Shown piece by piece: positions 23,501 to 34,407 of a DNA stretch of 64,000 bases. Made by a program: the position numbers and the translations under genes. The notes below the pieces were generated by a model. It did no database searches. It worked only from the letters and a program-made list of their open reading frames with translations, and was not told the DNA's origin. The stretch comes from Saposhnikovia divaricata (taxonomy: Eukaryota; Streptophyta; Magnoliopsida; Apiales; Apiaceae). Positions within the stretch are counted from its first letter, which is position 1. Every line of letters starts with the position of its first letter. The stretch lies in assembly GCA_036435485.1 (NCBI GenBank), contig CM071596.1, positions 65,893,001 to 65,957,000 on the forward strand. Reading direction: 5' to 3'.

Positions 23501-24310
23501 TGCATGTGCTTGCATTGCTTGGAGTAAGAAGGCATATGAACCATTTATCCACCAGTGTTACAGAAAGGACATGTTTTTGGAGTGCTATCAGTACATTGTA
23601 GAGCCAATATGTGGTGAAGAAGAATGGGAGGAAACAAGCTATCCCAAACCATTGCCTCCTGAGATTAAGGTCCAGACTGGCAGACCTAAGAAGAAGAGGA
23701 ATAAGGTTAATGATGTTGTTAATGCTGATCCAACAAGATTGAAAAGACAGAATACAAAAGTGAAATGTATCATTGCACTGAGTATGGTCATAATATGAGG
23801 ACTTGTCCAGCAAGGGTGAGCTTATATTTGTCCTTTAATGTTTTTGTGTTCACCCTAGTCATATTTGTTTTTATAATTTTGTTGTACTAATTAGGTAATT
23901 TGAAACAGGTTGCTGATAGAGCCAATGGGTGTGAGAGAGAAGTGAAGACCAGGCCTAAACCAAAACCCAAGGCAGCTCCTGTAGAGAAGCCACGTAGAGA
24001 CAATCCTGCAGGAGACAATCCAGGGTTTGAGGCTACAAGTGATGCACACAATGACAGAGGTGATGTTCACAATCCCACAACTTCTGTAGAGAAGCCAAGT
24101 GGTACAGCTAAGAGAGCTTCTAACCCAAATGAAGGTACAAATGCTGGGGTTTTGAAGAAGAAAGCAGATCATGTAAAGGTTAACAACACTCCACTTGGTA
24201 TTCAACCACAGCAAGGGGGGAGTGGTTCTAAAACTAGCAGGGAAAACATTGAGGCAAAAAGGAGGGAAATGCAGGTTAAACTGAAGAAAAATCCTGTTTG
24301 TAAAATTTAA
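20587..24310 (+). pseudogene. MULE transposase (mudrA-type), spliced, four breaks
   Basis: Probable exons: 20587-20656, 21014-22624, 22708-22887, 22984-23258, 23345-23815 and 23909-24310, all with GT-AG joins. The N-terminal region (APDLFTIKLHHGG onward) resembles the PB1-like domain of plant MULE proteins, followed by an acidic/Lys-rich linker and the MuDR DNA-binding domain (KFVCEAPCEWKIYASK). The MULE catalytic core has GLDGCHLKRPYGGQL and FISDRQK, followed by FCVMHLYRN. After it come a SWIM zinc finger (CACRKW...IPCYHACAC) and a C-terminal zinc knuckle (HCTEYGHNMRTC). Breaks: TGA at 21517, an indel near 22087 (frame 1 to 2), TAG at 23475 inside the SWIM finger, and a one-base loss near 23767 in the knuckle. 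No active protein can be made from this copy. Confidence 0.9.
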
Positions 24311-24845
24311 GAACTTTACAAGTTAACATGTTTTTTGCCTTTTGGCTTATGTATTCCACCTGAATTATTGTCCACTGTGGGACTAGTACTCTATTTACTT
24401 TTGTTATGTTGTCATGAAGACAATTAGGTTTGTTGGTTTGTGAAAACACTATGTCCTTTTGTTATGTTGTGGTTAATGAAAACTCTATCTACTTTTGTTA
24501 TGTTGTGGTTAATGAAAACTCTATTCCACACAATGTTATCTTAAGTACTTATTTGCCTTTGCTTCTTATTTCTGTTCGTTAGTTGCCATTGATATCATGT
24601 CCTTTGCAATCACCGATAAAGAGTAATAAAAAAGTTCTCATTGATTAGAATTGCACTGATACAATAACACAACGATTGATTGCTTTATATGTTAGAACCC
24701 TAGAATTGTTGAAGAGCAGCACAACAACAATGACCCAGAAATCAAGTTTGTTACAAGTTTCTCATTGATATTACAATTGCACTGATACAATAACATACCT
24801 AAACTGCCTTAAACATGCCAAACCACAACCTGTAACTAAGACAAT

Positions 24846-25262
24846 TTAAACAACATCATCAGTATCATAGCCCTGCTCAACATCATCAGGAGTAACTGAA
24901 CTAAGTGCCCTACCCATCATCACAGCAAAAACCATAAACATTGACACCACCATAAATCCTTGCTTGGTTTTCAGAGACCTCATTTCAGCTTCATGTTTCT
25001 CTGCCATTCGATCCAACCTGCGCATGTGCCTCCCATCCGTCTCAACTATCCGTCCTTGCAACTCTGCTATGGCCTCAACAGCACGAGGTCCAAGAGGTGG
25101 GTCGACCCACCTATGGTATGCACACAGCGACTGAGAACATACCCTATATCTTCGACCCGCATTTTCCCCATACCAGTGCGTCTTCACAACGCTCATTTCA
25201 TCGCAGTGACACAGGAGCTCGAACACAGCATCAACTTCAGCCTCGCTATATTTGTGCTCCAT
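24846..25262 (-). CDS. GRF-type zinc-finger protein inside the MULE
   Basis: An intact 138-residue ORF reading from the right TIR toward the transposase gene. Residues about 18-55 fit a GRF zinc finger: CHCDEMSVVKTHW, then GRRYRVCSQSLCAYHRWVDPP (metal ligands C, C/H, C, C and the aromatic W). A Glu/Arg-rich helix follows (about 60-95, possible coiled coil), then a hydrophobic segment, GFMVVSMFMVFAVMMG (possible membrane span), and an acidic tail. Zf-GRF domains bind nucleic acid. The start is 130 bp inside the TIR, so the TIR is the likely promoter. The convergent two-gene layout recalls maize MuDR (mudrA/mudrB), although this protein is not recognisably mudrB. It might be a captured host gene or a standing component of the family. 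It is intact while the transposase is broken. Confidence 0.75.
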   Translation of the reverse strand: MEHKYSEAEVDAVFELLCHCDEMSVVKTHWYGENAGRRYRVCSQSLCAYHRWVDPPLGPRAVEAIAELQGRIVETDGRHMRRLDRMAEKHEAEMRSLKTKQGFMVVSMFMVFAVMMGRALSSVTPDDVEQGYDTDDVV

Positions 25263-25394
25263 TCTGTGTTTTGGGAGAAGGAGAGGAGATGAAGAAATTT
25301 AGGGAGTGGAGAAGGAGAGGAGATAAGAAATTAGGGATTGATTGTATAATTGGGGATGAAGGTAGGTTATACATACGGTAAAGAGCCGTTGCAG

Positions 25395-25567
25395 AACTGA
25401 TATGTCGTTTTTACCCCCAACCTGGCAGACGGCGTTAGAGACATTTAACGGAAAGGGGCATCTCGTAACAAAAAGTGAAGTGCAGTATAGCCTGTGGTAC
25501 TTTCTAAAGTCTAGTATCCAAAGTGGTCTGACAGGTAAACTGCACGTACACAAAGTGCACTTTACTC
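25395..25567 (-). repeat. MULE right terminal inverted repeat
   Basis: Inverted partner of 20306-20478, ending ...GTGCACTTTACTC next to the TTTTATTTA duplication. Confidence 0.95.
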
Positions 25568-25576
25568 TTTTATTTA

Positions 25577-25913
25577 TTATTTTGTTTGGCGATCTTTCAA
25601 TAGTAGGGTACTTTTTTTTCCCCTTGAATTTTTGTCCATAGATTTTTGCTCTTATGAAGTTGACCTTTCGCCTACGTTTTATAGGAGTGTCTGTATTGTT
25701 TTTTGAGTTTATCTTTTTAGACATTACTATGTTATTGTCTAAATTACCGGAGATATCTCTCTTGGTAGTCGTAATTTATGTCACGGTACAGGAATTGGTT
25801 AAGCATATTTTTTAGTTAAACGATAAGTTTTGTGGATGTAAAAAACCCTTACATTTCTGTATATTTTTTGGGAATTGTATGTTTCATCTATTAATATACG
25901 ATATATCTGAATA
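25577..25913. other. Spacer between MULE and LINE-2
   Basis: AT-rich, no ORF or repeat recognised. It ends at the left copy of the LINE-2 target duplication (25914-25924). Confidence 0.6.
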
Positions 25914-25956
25914 AAAAGCATTGCTTTTTTTTTTGTCACAAAAAGAAAGCATTTTA

Positions 25957-27683
25957 TTAAACTTTCAAATCATCCAACAGTACATGTAAAAATTCAGAAG
26001 GTGTGTCCTCCCTCCTCCAAATACAATCAGCTATAGAACTAGAATGTCTCGCTAAGTAGTGAGCCACCTTGTTCGCGGATCGTTTCACAAAGTTTAAAGC
26101 TATATTCCTCTCCTTTAATTGACTCAGAAGAACCTTGCACTCGTCTAATACACGACCAAGGTAAGACAGTGTAGTGCTGGAACATCGAATTGCTTAAACA
26201 ACAGCAAGGCAGTCCGTTTCCACCACTGTTTCATGCCACCCTTCGTTTTTTACCCAACTCAACGCCTCTCTAATGCCCATTGCTTCTGCTAGTACAGGAT
26301 CAATGTTTCCTTGCTTACAGCTAGATCTAGCCTCCACCAACTCCCCCTTGTGATTACGAGCAAGTAATGAGTAGCTATACCTGTTAGAGTCCGTGAAAAT
26401 TGCAGCATCAGTGTTGCTTTCAATCTTCCTTCTGTTGGACATTCCCAACGCTCTTTACCATTCGCTTGAGTCATAAACCCAAGGAAATTGTCGAATGACT
26501 TGTCTTGAGCACTCCACCATTGACTGAAAGTGAGCTTCGCTAACTCTACAATTCTGTAAAACTCTTCTCCTTTTTGGTGCCATACTACTGCATTTCTATT
26601 TTTCCACACCTCCCAACATAACATACATGCCATTTGAATCTCCTTATTCGCATATGTCTCTATTACTAGGCTCAACCACTGTGATAAGTTCGTACAATCT
26701 TGATCAGCAACTAATATCCCAATATGACTCCAGCACATCCTTGCAAACTGACAAGTAACGAGAATATGCAGCACTATTTCTGTCTCTAGATTGCATACCG
26801 GACAAGCACTTAAAACTGGAACTCGTTTACACAGAAAATTATCTTTAGTAGGTAGACACCCTGTTAACAATCTCCACATAAAGTTCTTTACTTTTGGAGG
26901 GATTTTCAGTGACCATACCTTCTTCCATAAGCCTGTGTCCGCGTGATTAATCTCTGTATTTCTATTCTGGAGTTCAGCATATGCACTCTTTACTGTGTAT
27001 CCACCCCATTTATCCTTATTCCAGAACCAACTGTCAGCTTCATTCGGTCTAAGAGGGATGGATAGAATCAGATTTGCGTCCCTTTCCTCAAAGATATCAT
27101 TAACCAACTCTATATCCCATTCCGTTCTTCCCGTTACCATAAGAGATGAAACTGTCCTTCCTACAAGTGCTTTACGACGGGTGTGTGTATATGGATCCTG
27201 AACATCAGGTAGCCACGGATCATCCTGAATATTAACTGTCAAGCCTAAACCCACTCTACGAACTGCCCCCTTCTTTAACAAAACCTGAGCTTCCATAATG
27301 CTACGCCAAACATAGCTTGGGTTCTTGCCAACTACCGCTGTTAAGAAAGAATTATTAGAATAATACCATGCTTTATAAATTCTACGTACCAAGCTAGTTT
27401 CATTAGTGATTAGCCTCCATCCATGCTTACCAACCAAAGATATATTGAAATCTCTAAGCTTTCGAAAACCCATCCCTCCCTGTGACTTCTGTTTGCACAT
27501 TCTGTCCCATCACATCCAAATAATACTTCTGTCCTTTTTTGTAGATGATTTCCACCAAAACTTTGTCATTATCCTCGCCATATCTATACAAGTCTGCATT
27601 GGTAGTAAGAAAATACTCATGGCATGACTTGGTAAAGATTGAGCAACCATCTTTAAAAGAATCTCCTTTCATCCCTTTGATAA
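25957..27683 (-). pseudogene. LINE-2 ORF2, 3' part: RT thumb, zf-RVT, RNase H
   Basis: Aligns with the last third of LINE-1 ORF2: SQGGMGFRKLRDFN, KNPSYVWRSI, the zf-RVT block KIPPKVKNFMWRLLTGCLP with CPVC, and the RVT_3 RNase H with NTDAAIFTDSNRYS, AEAMGIREALSWV, VVETDC and SANKVAHYLAR. A frame change occurs near 27500-27530. A second frame change lies near 26400, between the zf-RVT and RNase H parts, and a TAA falls at the position of Gln in LINE-1 (VQAIRS), near 26196. The final stop is TAA at 25957-25959. Confidence 0.88.
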
Positions 27684-27688
27684 CCAGC
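27684..27688. repeat. Target duplication CCAGC of Athila-like element
   Basis: CCAGC here and at 35371-35375 on the other side of the element, inside LINE-2 ORF2. Confidence 0.95.
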
Positions 27689-28653
27689 TGATAGGTCCAT
27701 AATTAATCATATTTTTAATACCTATTTTATGTCCGTTTTCGTAATTTTATTAATTAATAAATTGTTTTATTTTGTTTTGTAGGAAAATAAATAAAAACAT
27801 ATTTCAAGGAGGAAAAGGTGCAAAAAGGGAAAGGAGGTGGAAAATACTTGAAGTCAAGGAAATTGGAGGAAAAATCGATTACTTATCGGAGAAGAAAAGG
27901 GAAATTGAAGAAATTATATTCAAGATCGGATTGTAATCGTAGGACCCAAGATCATTATTTTTCCCTATATATATATATGGCCTTATCTCTTGTATTTGAG
28001 ACACCACTTTAGACACCGATCTAGATTCATAATTTAGGAGTAGGAGTAGATTTAGTTGTCCTTCAATACAAATAATTTTTATTTGTTTTATTCAAACACT
28101 TTTCTGTTATTCAATTCATGCTTCTAAATTCTTGTTCGTTTTTCAATATCATGTCTAGCTAATTCTTTTATCCTAGGATGAAGATGAAGTTATTTAATTG
28201 CTATTGATTTCTTCTCGTTCCTATTAATTGATTCTCATGATTTTTCTTGTTGCTTAATTGTTCAATTGACAAAGTGATTTTGATATATTATTGTTACCGG
28301 ATTTATTTTTCATAGCCTATGCTTGCTCTTTGAAGTTTTGATAGGTTATTGTTAGATAACAAGTTTCATAGTATATGCTTGTCTCGTTAATTGATATATC
28401 TTATTTGTGAAGGAAAGAGAATTGATTTTAGGGCGAGTTGATATTAATTGTGATTGATTAACGGATTCGGATTCCTAGGTTTTCTATATTATTTGATAAT
28501 CTTTGCTAATTAGGTTAATTAAAACTCATCTCAAACCTATTTGTCTAGTTCGCCTGAGTTAATTATTAGGGTTTTGAAAATTCGTAGTCTCTGTGGATCG
28601 ACCTGTATTTGTTACAACTAAACAGTGTGCGCTTGCAGTTATTTTACACATCA
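27689..28653 (+). repeat. 5' LTR of Athila-like element
   Basis: TGATAGGTCC...TTACACATCA, 965 bp, about 99 percent identical to 34408-35370. A TATA-like run (TATATATATATATGG) lies near 27966. Confidence 0.93.
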
Positions 28654-28658
28654 AGTTT

Positions 28659-28676
28659 TTGCGCTGCTGCCGGGGA
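28659..28676 (+). other. Primer binding site, tRNA-Asp type
   Basis: TTGCGCTGCTGCCGGGGA, five bases after the LTR, matches the complement of the tRNA-Asp 3' end (TGGCGCCGTTGCCGGGGA) at 15 of 18 positions. The three mismatches suggest decay or a variant tRNA. Confidence 0.75.
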
Positions 28677-29558
28677 CTATTGATATTTTTCACTCCTTGA
28701 TATTAATTCTTCGGATTAGTTTCTTGTTTTCTTTTGTTTTTTTAGGGAATAGTGAAGCGGAGAAAAGCTTGGACAAGAAGATCGTAGGAAGGCCTCGTTG
28801 TCTCTTTTGAAATTTTTGAAAGCGCTTTTCGGTATTCCGTATCACCTCTCTCTATTTTTTCTTTCTTATTATTGGAAAAAACAAAAAAAAATTAAATATT
28901 CAAAAAACCCAAAAATATTAGTTAGTTGATTGTTAAAAACCAATTTGTTGCATCATTCATTCTCTCACATAGGATCACATCATCTAGATTTCTTTATTGT
29001 ATTTATTGCTTTCCATCTTTTAATTGTGGTGAATGCTGGAGGAAAGAGGTACGTACAATTTAGAATAGAACACATAGTGTAGTGCATCCATAAGTGTTTA
29101 CTTTCTTGTTCTTTGTGTGTTGCATCATTCAATCAATCTTAAGGGTGCCACCCAATTACAAGATAAGGTGAGGGATTTCATCACCCTTTCCTTGGCCCAC
29201 AAATCACTAATTCCTTCATCTTGCATACCCTTTCCTTAATAAAATTAAGTAGACGTTAGCGCCTAGGATCTCGCGCTCAATTAGGAAGAGAATCTAGGAG
29301 GAACAAATCACTAAGTATTCTTTCGTTTGGTGTCTAGGCAAGCGTGACGCTTACCTGGCTAATTTGGATTGGTGTCTAGAAAGGTGTTTAGCCTCTTGGC
29401 AATGCTTGCACCTGCCTGGCTAGTCAGGACGAATGCTTTTTGAGTTGTGACTTTTAGTAGTATCTTATTGTTAGGAGCAAGGTCTAGATTTTTCTTAGGA
29501 TAATATAGATTTTTCTTTTTAATTTTCCACTTTTTTTTTAGGTGTTTACTTATAGCTC
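28677..29558 (+). other. Element leader, non-coding
   Basis: Region between primer site and gag. No ORF recognised; contains A/T-rich and GGCTAGTCAGG-like motifs only. Confidence 0.5.
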
Positions 29559-32531
29559 TTGTGTGCTACATGCTTATTTGATTACTTCTCTTGTATGCAA
29601 AGTGCTTGGGTTCGAGACACTACATCTAGATTAGTAAGACAAACCAATCTATCATCTCTTAAAGTAGTAAGGCAACTCGAATTCTCTTCACCCACTAGAA
29701 TTGAGTCAAAAGGATTAGAAGTTCAACCCGTAGTCATGGCTGTTTCACTTAAAGACCGTTGTTACCCCGCTCGTACCGCTCAACCCTCATGCATAGTCTT
29801 ACCCACAGTAACCGCGAATAATTTTGAAATCAAACATCACAACATTAGCATGTTACCTAGGTTTGTTGGGGTAGAGGGAGAGGATCCATACCTTTTCATT
29901 CGAGAGTTTGAGGAAGTGTGTGCATTACAGAAACTTCAACAATTGAGTGAGGATTCCATTAGGCTCAGGCTTATTAACTTTGCTTTGAAAGAAGATGCTA
30001 AACAGTGGTTGTACAGTCTACCCGTTAATTCTATTTCCACATGGGAGGGATTTGTTGCTATCTTTCTTAAAATATATTTTCCAAACCATAAGGCAAACAG
30101 ACTTAGGAATGAAATCAACCAATTTCAATAAAATCGGAATGAGTCTTTTTGGAAATATTTTGATAGATTTAAAAAGTTGTTGTCTAAATGTCCTCAACAT
30201 GGTATAGAAAAATGGAGACTTTGCAAAATTCTTTATGAAGCCTTAGATAGCCAAACCACTGCTTTGTTAGAGTCTATGTGTAATGGTAAGTTTATGGACA
30301 AAGATGAAGATGAAGCTTGGCAATTTTTTGAGGAGTTAGCTGAAAGAACAATGTTGTGGGAGTCAACTAGGGAACCTAATCAAGAAACTGAAAATTCTAA
30401 CTCATCTAAGGGCTTACGCGCAGTTGGTAATTCTATTGCAACCGAAGCTAAGTTAGCTACACTCACTAGACGTTTAGAAGCCTTAGAAACCAACAATGTG
30501 TCCTCTCAAATGTCTCTCTGTGCAAACTGTAGTTCTCCTAATCATGTGGTAGAGAATTGCCCTGAAATTGAACAAGTCAATGCCATGTTTCAACCTAGAG
30601 TTAGGAATGATCCTTATGCACCCACATACAATCCTGGTTGGAAGAGTCACCCAAATTTCTCATGGAACCAAGGTCAATACAATCAGTATAATCAAAACCC
30701 TCAACCTGCTTTTCAAAAGCCTAATCCTGGTTCATACCCAACTCAAAATCCTAATTCATATCCACCTCAAAATCTTGGTCATTATCCAAATTCAATCCCC
30801 ATGAATCCTCCTGGTTTTAGTGAATCTGATAAGAAATTGAATTCTATTGAAAAGAGTATGGAGGCATTACTCAAATCTCAACAATCTTTCATGCAAGCTA
30901 TGACCCAAGATAGGCAGTTACTGAATTCCAACACTCAAGCCATATCTAAGCTAGAGGTCCAAGTTAGTCAATTGGCAAACACAATCAGTGAGAGAGAGAA
31001 AAATAAATTTCCTAGTCAACCCGAGACTAATCCTAAATTTCAGCCAAATCAAAAGTCTCATGAAAACGTGAATTCTGTTATCTCTCTAAGGTCTGGTAAT
31101 CAATTCAACAATCATGCTGGTGTCAATACTCGAGAAGAAGATAAGCTAACATCTGAACCAAATCCTTTACTCTTGAATCCTAGTCTTAAGCAATCTTTAA
31201 ATCCCGAGAGTTCTGAAGTAGATAAAGCTGATGAGTCATCACCATCCAATAAACCACCTTCAAAACCCCACTCTGATGTGTGTAATGAAAAAGTCTTTAA
31301 ACCGAAAGCCCCGTTTCCTCAAAGACTTACTTCAAACAAACAATCTGCTCAGTTAGATAAGATTTTGGAAGTCTTTAAGCAAGTCAAGATTAACATTCCT
31401 CTTTTAGATGCGATTCAACAAGTTCCCTCTTATGCTAAGTGTCTAAAAGATTTATGTACTCATAAAAGAACCACTCATGTTCCTAAGAAATCTTTCCTAA
31501 CATCTCATGTTAGTTCTATTTTGTCAAATCAAATCCCTGTGAAGTATTAGGATCCCGGTTGTCCTACCATCTCTTGTGTCATAGGTGATACTTTCATTGA
31601 TAAAGCTTTACTCGATCTAGGAGCTAGTGTGAATCTTCTTCCCTTATCTATCTATCAAGCCTTGGGTTTAGGTGAACTTAAGAAGACTAGTGTCACTCTT
31701 CAGTTAGCTGATCGTTCTGTTAAAACTCCTAAAGGTATAGTGGAAGATGTGTTAATTAAGGTTGGTGATTTTGTCTTCCCCGTCGATTTCGTTGTACTAG
31801 AAACCGAACCAGTCAAAAATCTCAAAAATCAAATTCCTATCATTTTAGGAAGGCCTTTTCTTGCTACCTCTAATGCTTTGATTAACTGTAGGAATGGTTC
31901 GATGAAACTCACTTTTGGAAACATGACGATAGATCTTAATGTCTTTACTGTAGGAAATCAACCTACTGAGCTTTTTGAACAACCTGTAGGAGTTAATTTG
32001 ATAGATGAGGTTGTTTCGTGGTCGAATCTTGAGGATAGTGCAATTGAGTTTTTTCTTGAGGAAGATGTTATGTTAGAGTATGAGAGTAATAAAGAACTTC
32101 ATGAGTTGTATAGAAATTTTTCTTCTGATGAGATGTTAGATGAATTGAATGCCATTTGTTCTAAGCATGAAACTCAACTTGAGGATGTTTCTTTTGATCC
32201 TAAGTCCGTTGTTAAGACTTCTGTTGGTGAGCCACCCACTTTCGTTCATAATCCATCTTTTTCCACTCTTGATCAGTCTTTGGTAGTTGATAATGAAACT
32301 TATCATGTGCTTTCTAGTGACTTAGTTCATAACCAAGAATTTATAGTAATCAATCCGCTTAAACAACATAAAGAAGCATCTAATTGGTCTATAAATGATG
32401 TTAGTGGTATGAGTTTCATTCTGGTATATGATCATATTTCTCTAGTGGATAATGATGTTTTTGTGGGTGTGTTTCACATGTTTGATGATTGTGTTACATG
32501 TGTTGTTTTTCCTCGATCAGGTATTGGTTAA
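29559..32531 (+). pseudogene. gag-pro polyprotein of Athila-like element (two stops)
   Basis: A single frame from 29559 to 32531, broken by TAA at 30129 and TAG at 31548. The Retrotrans_gag region includes MLPRFVGVEGEDPYLFIREF, LKEDAKQWLYSLP, FLKIYFPNHKA and SFWKYFDRFKKLLSKCP. A zinc knuckle CANCSSPNHVVENC follows, then a Pro/Asn/Gln-rich stretch. After the second stop comes a retropepsin-like protease with LLDLGASVNLLP (active-site DLGA, usual in this group) and PIILGRPFLATSNALI. About 200 further residues are unassigned. There is no RT after it. The true start may be ATG 29595 or 29736. Both stops fit loss of a Gln codon by C-to-T. Confidence 0.85.
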
Positions 32532-34407
32532 TATATCTGTTTTTGTAATATGTCTCCCATGACTAAGTTTAGGTATGGGGGAGTTTGTGTGTGTATGTGT
32601 GAGTTTTTGTGTTGTGTGTTTTTTTTTTGTGTGTGTGTATTATAGGTAATAATGTTTCTCCGTCTTGCCCTTATCAGGTATTCTCGTCCTTTTACTTTAT
32701 CATTTTTTCTCTCATTTGCATACATTGAGGACAATGCATGATTTAGGTATGGGGGAGGGATTTAGTAGTATTATTTTTATAAAAAAAACCCAAAAAAAAT
32801 TGAAAAATGGAAAAAATACAAAAATAATTCTAGCCTTGTGAAATGATTACTTGTTATAAGTTGGCTTGATGCACGCTTACATGCTATAGTACTCTTGTGT
32901 TTCTGATGCTTTTGACTGAGAAGTGATATGCTAAGTTCGTGTGCGCACACATATAGCGAGTTGAAACTAGTAGACTTATTGAATGTTGTAAGTAATTAAA
33001 AGGACATGAATATGTGCAAGAAGATTTGGTTTCCATGCTTTGAGTACAAGTAGGTGCATTAAAGAGACTTTTGCTTGGGATTAATTATGTTTTCCACCAA
33101 GTGAGATTTTGAGCCTATATGCATATCTTTTGCATTTTATATTCGTTTGCTTGAGTGTCCACATGTTATTTGCATTGCTAGCACTTGTTTGAGACCTTTC
33201 TTAAAATACATGACATTATTTGATGATAAGATGATAAAGGCATTTAGGAATAACCAATTATTATCCAAATCACCACACCCTTTACATGTGATCAATTAGT
33301 TACCCCTTTGAGCTTAATCCTATTTTTTCGGTGACACACCACATTACTTGCCTAGACCTTTTTGTTGTGCAGCCTTACGTATACTTGATCCCAATTTGTC
33401 AAAGGCTAGTAGGAAGTTGAGGGAGTAATAAGGTGTGTGAGATGGGGTTTACTTTTGTTCATTAATTTTAAGGAAATATTGGATTTTGTTGCTTACTTGT
33501 TAGTTGTTCAAGAAATTTTTGATGAAGGATTGTGGTTGCGTATATATTTATCTTAGCTCTCCAAAAAAAAAAAGAAAAAAAAAAGAAAAAAAAAATCATA
33601 TGAGAGCATAATTATGTTTCTGTGTTTTTGTGATCCTTCTTAATTCGACTAGTCAAGCAGTTTATTGGAAGAAAATTAGAAATCCATGTATGGGGAGGAT
33701 GTATGGTGTTGTGTATGATTTATTATGGTTTCTACTAGATTTTGATACTTCACCTTATTTGGCCTTACTTGACATACCTTGTCCCTAGCCCCGTTACAAC
33801 CCAAATAAAAGACCTTTTGATTACCATCATTAATGTATGTTGTGTTGAAGTTAGATTGATACCAAATGTCAAGCATGCTTATGATTTTGTTGGAATTGAG
33901 TGATACACTTACCATTGTTCTTGAGTGAATATTCTTTTTGTGAGTGAAAGGTGAGTTATTGCTTATTTTTGCATATGAGATCCCAAGTTTTGACTCTAAG
34001 GTGTACTCTTGTGGGCTTAGCATGGTTACCAACTTATTTTTACACTTGACATGGACTTTTGAGTACCTATGCATATTTCTTTGAGTAGACTATGTGAATA
34101 CTTGCACCTTACACACCAAGACATTGCAAATTCACTTTGATTTCTTAAGTTGATATAGCATGAGATGACTTGTATGTGTGGTGTTGCATTGAGCAATCTT
34201 TTACATGAGCTAGATGGATTTTGTGGGTACATTCACTATAGGCCCTCACGAGACCTCACTCGTCCACTAGGGCTGCCTAGGGGTTTAAAGGGCTTGTTGC
34301 ATATGCCAAATGCAACCGTGATCACCTACGGAAGTGGTATTATATATTAGGTAGTATTTTATTATATTTTTCTCGAGGACGAGCAAAAAGATAGGTATGG
34401 GGGCATT
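32532..34407 (+). other. Non-coding 3' internal region with repeated purine tracts
   Basis: Where pol would be expected there is 1.9 kb without a real ORF. AGGTATGGGGG occurs near 32572, 32745 and 34392; the last copy (AGGTATGGGGGCATT) sits next to the 3' LTR and should be the working polypurine tract. Confidence 0.7.

Larger units (their letters stand above)
20306..25567. mobile_element. Mutator-like DNA transposon (MULE), complete ends
   Basis: A 5262-bp element with TIRs of about 173 bp (20306-20478 and 25395-25567) starting GAGTAAAGTGCACTTTGTGT, differing at roughly eight positions. It is flanked by a perfect 9-bp duplication TTTTATTTA (20297-20305 and 25568-25576), the normal MULE size. 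Inside are a mudrA-type transposase gene (+, spliced, damaged) and a convergent ORF with a GRF-type zinc finger (-). The ends look usable, but the transposase is not, so it would need help from another copy. Confidence 0.95.
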
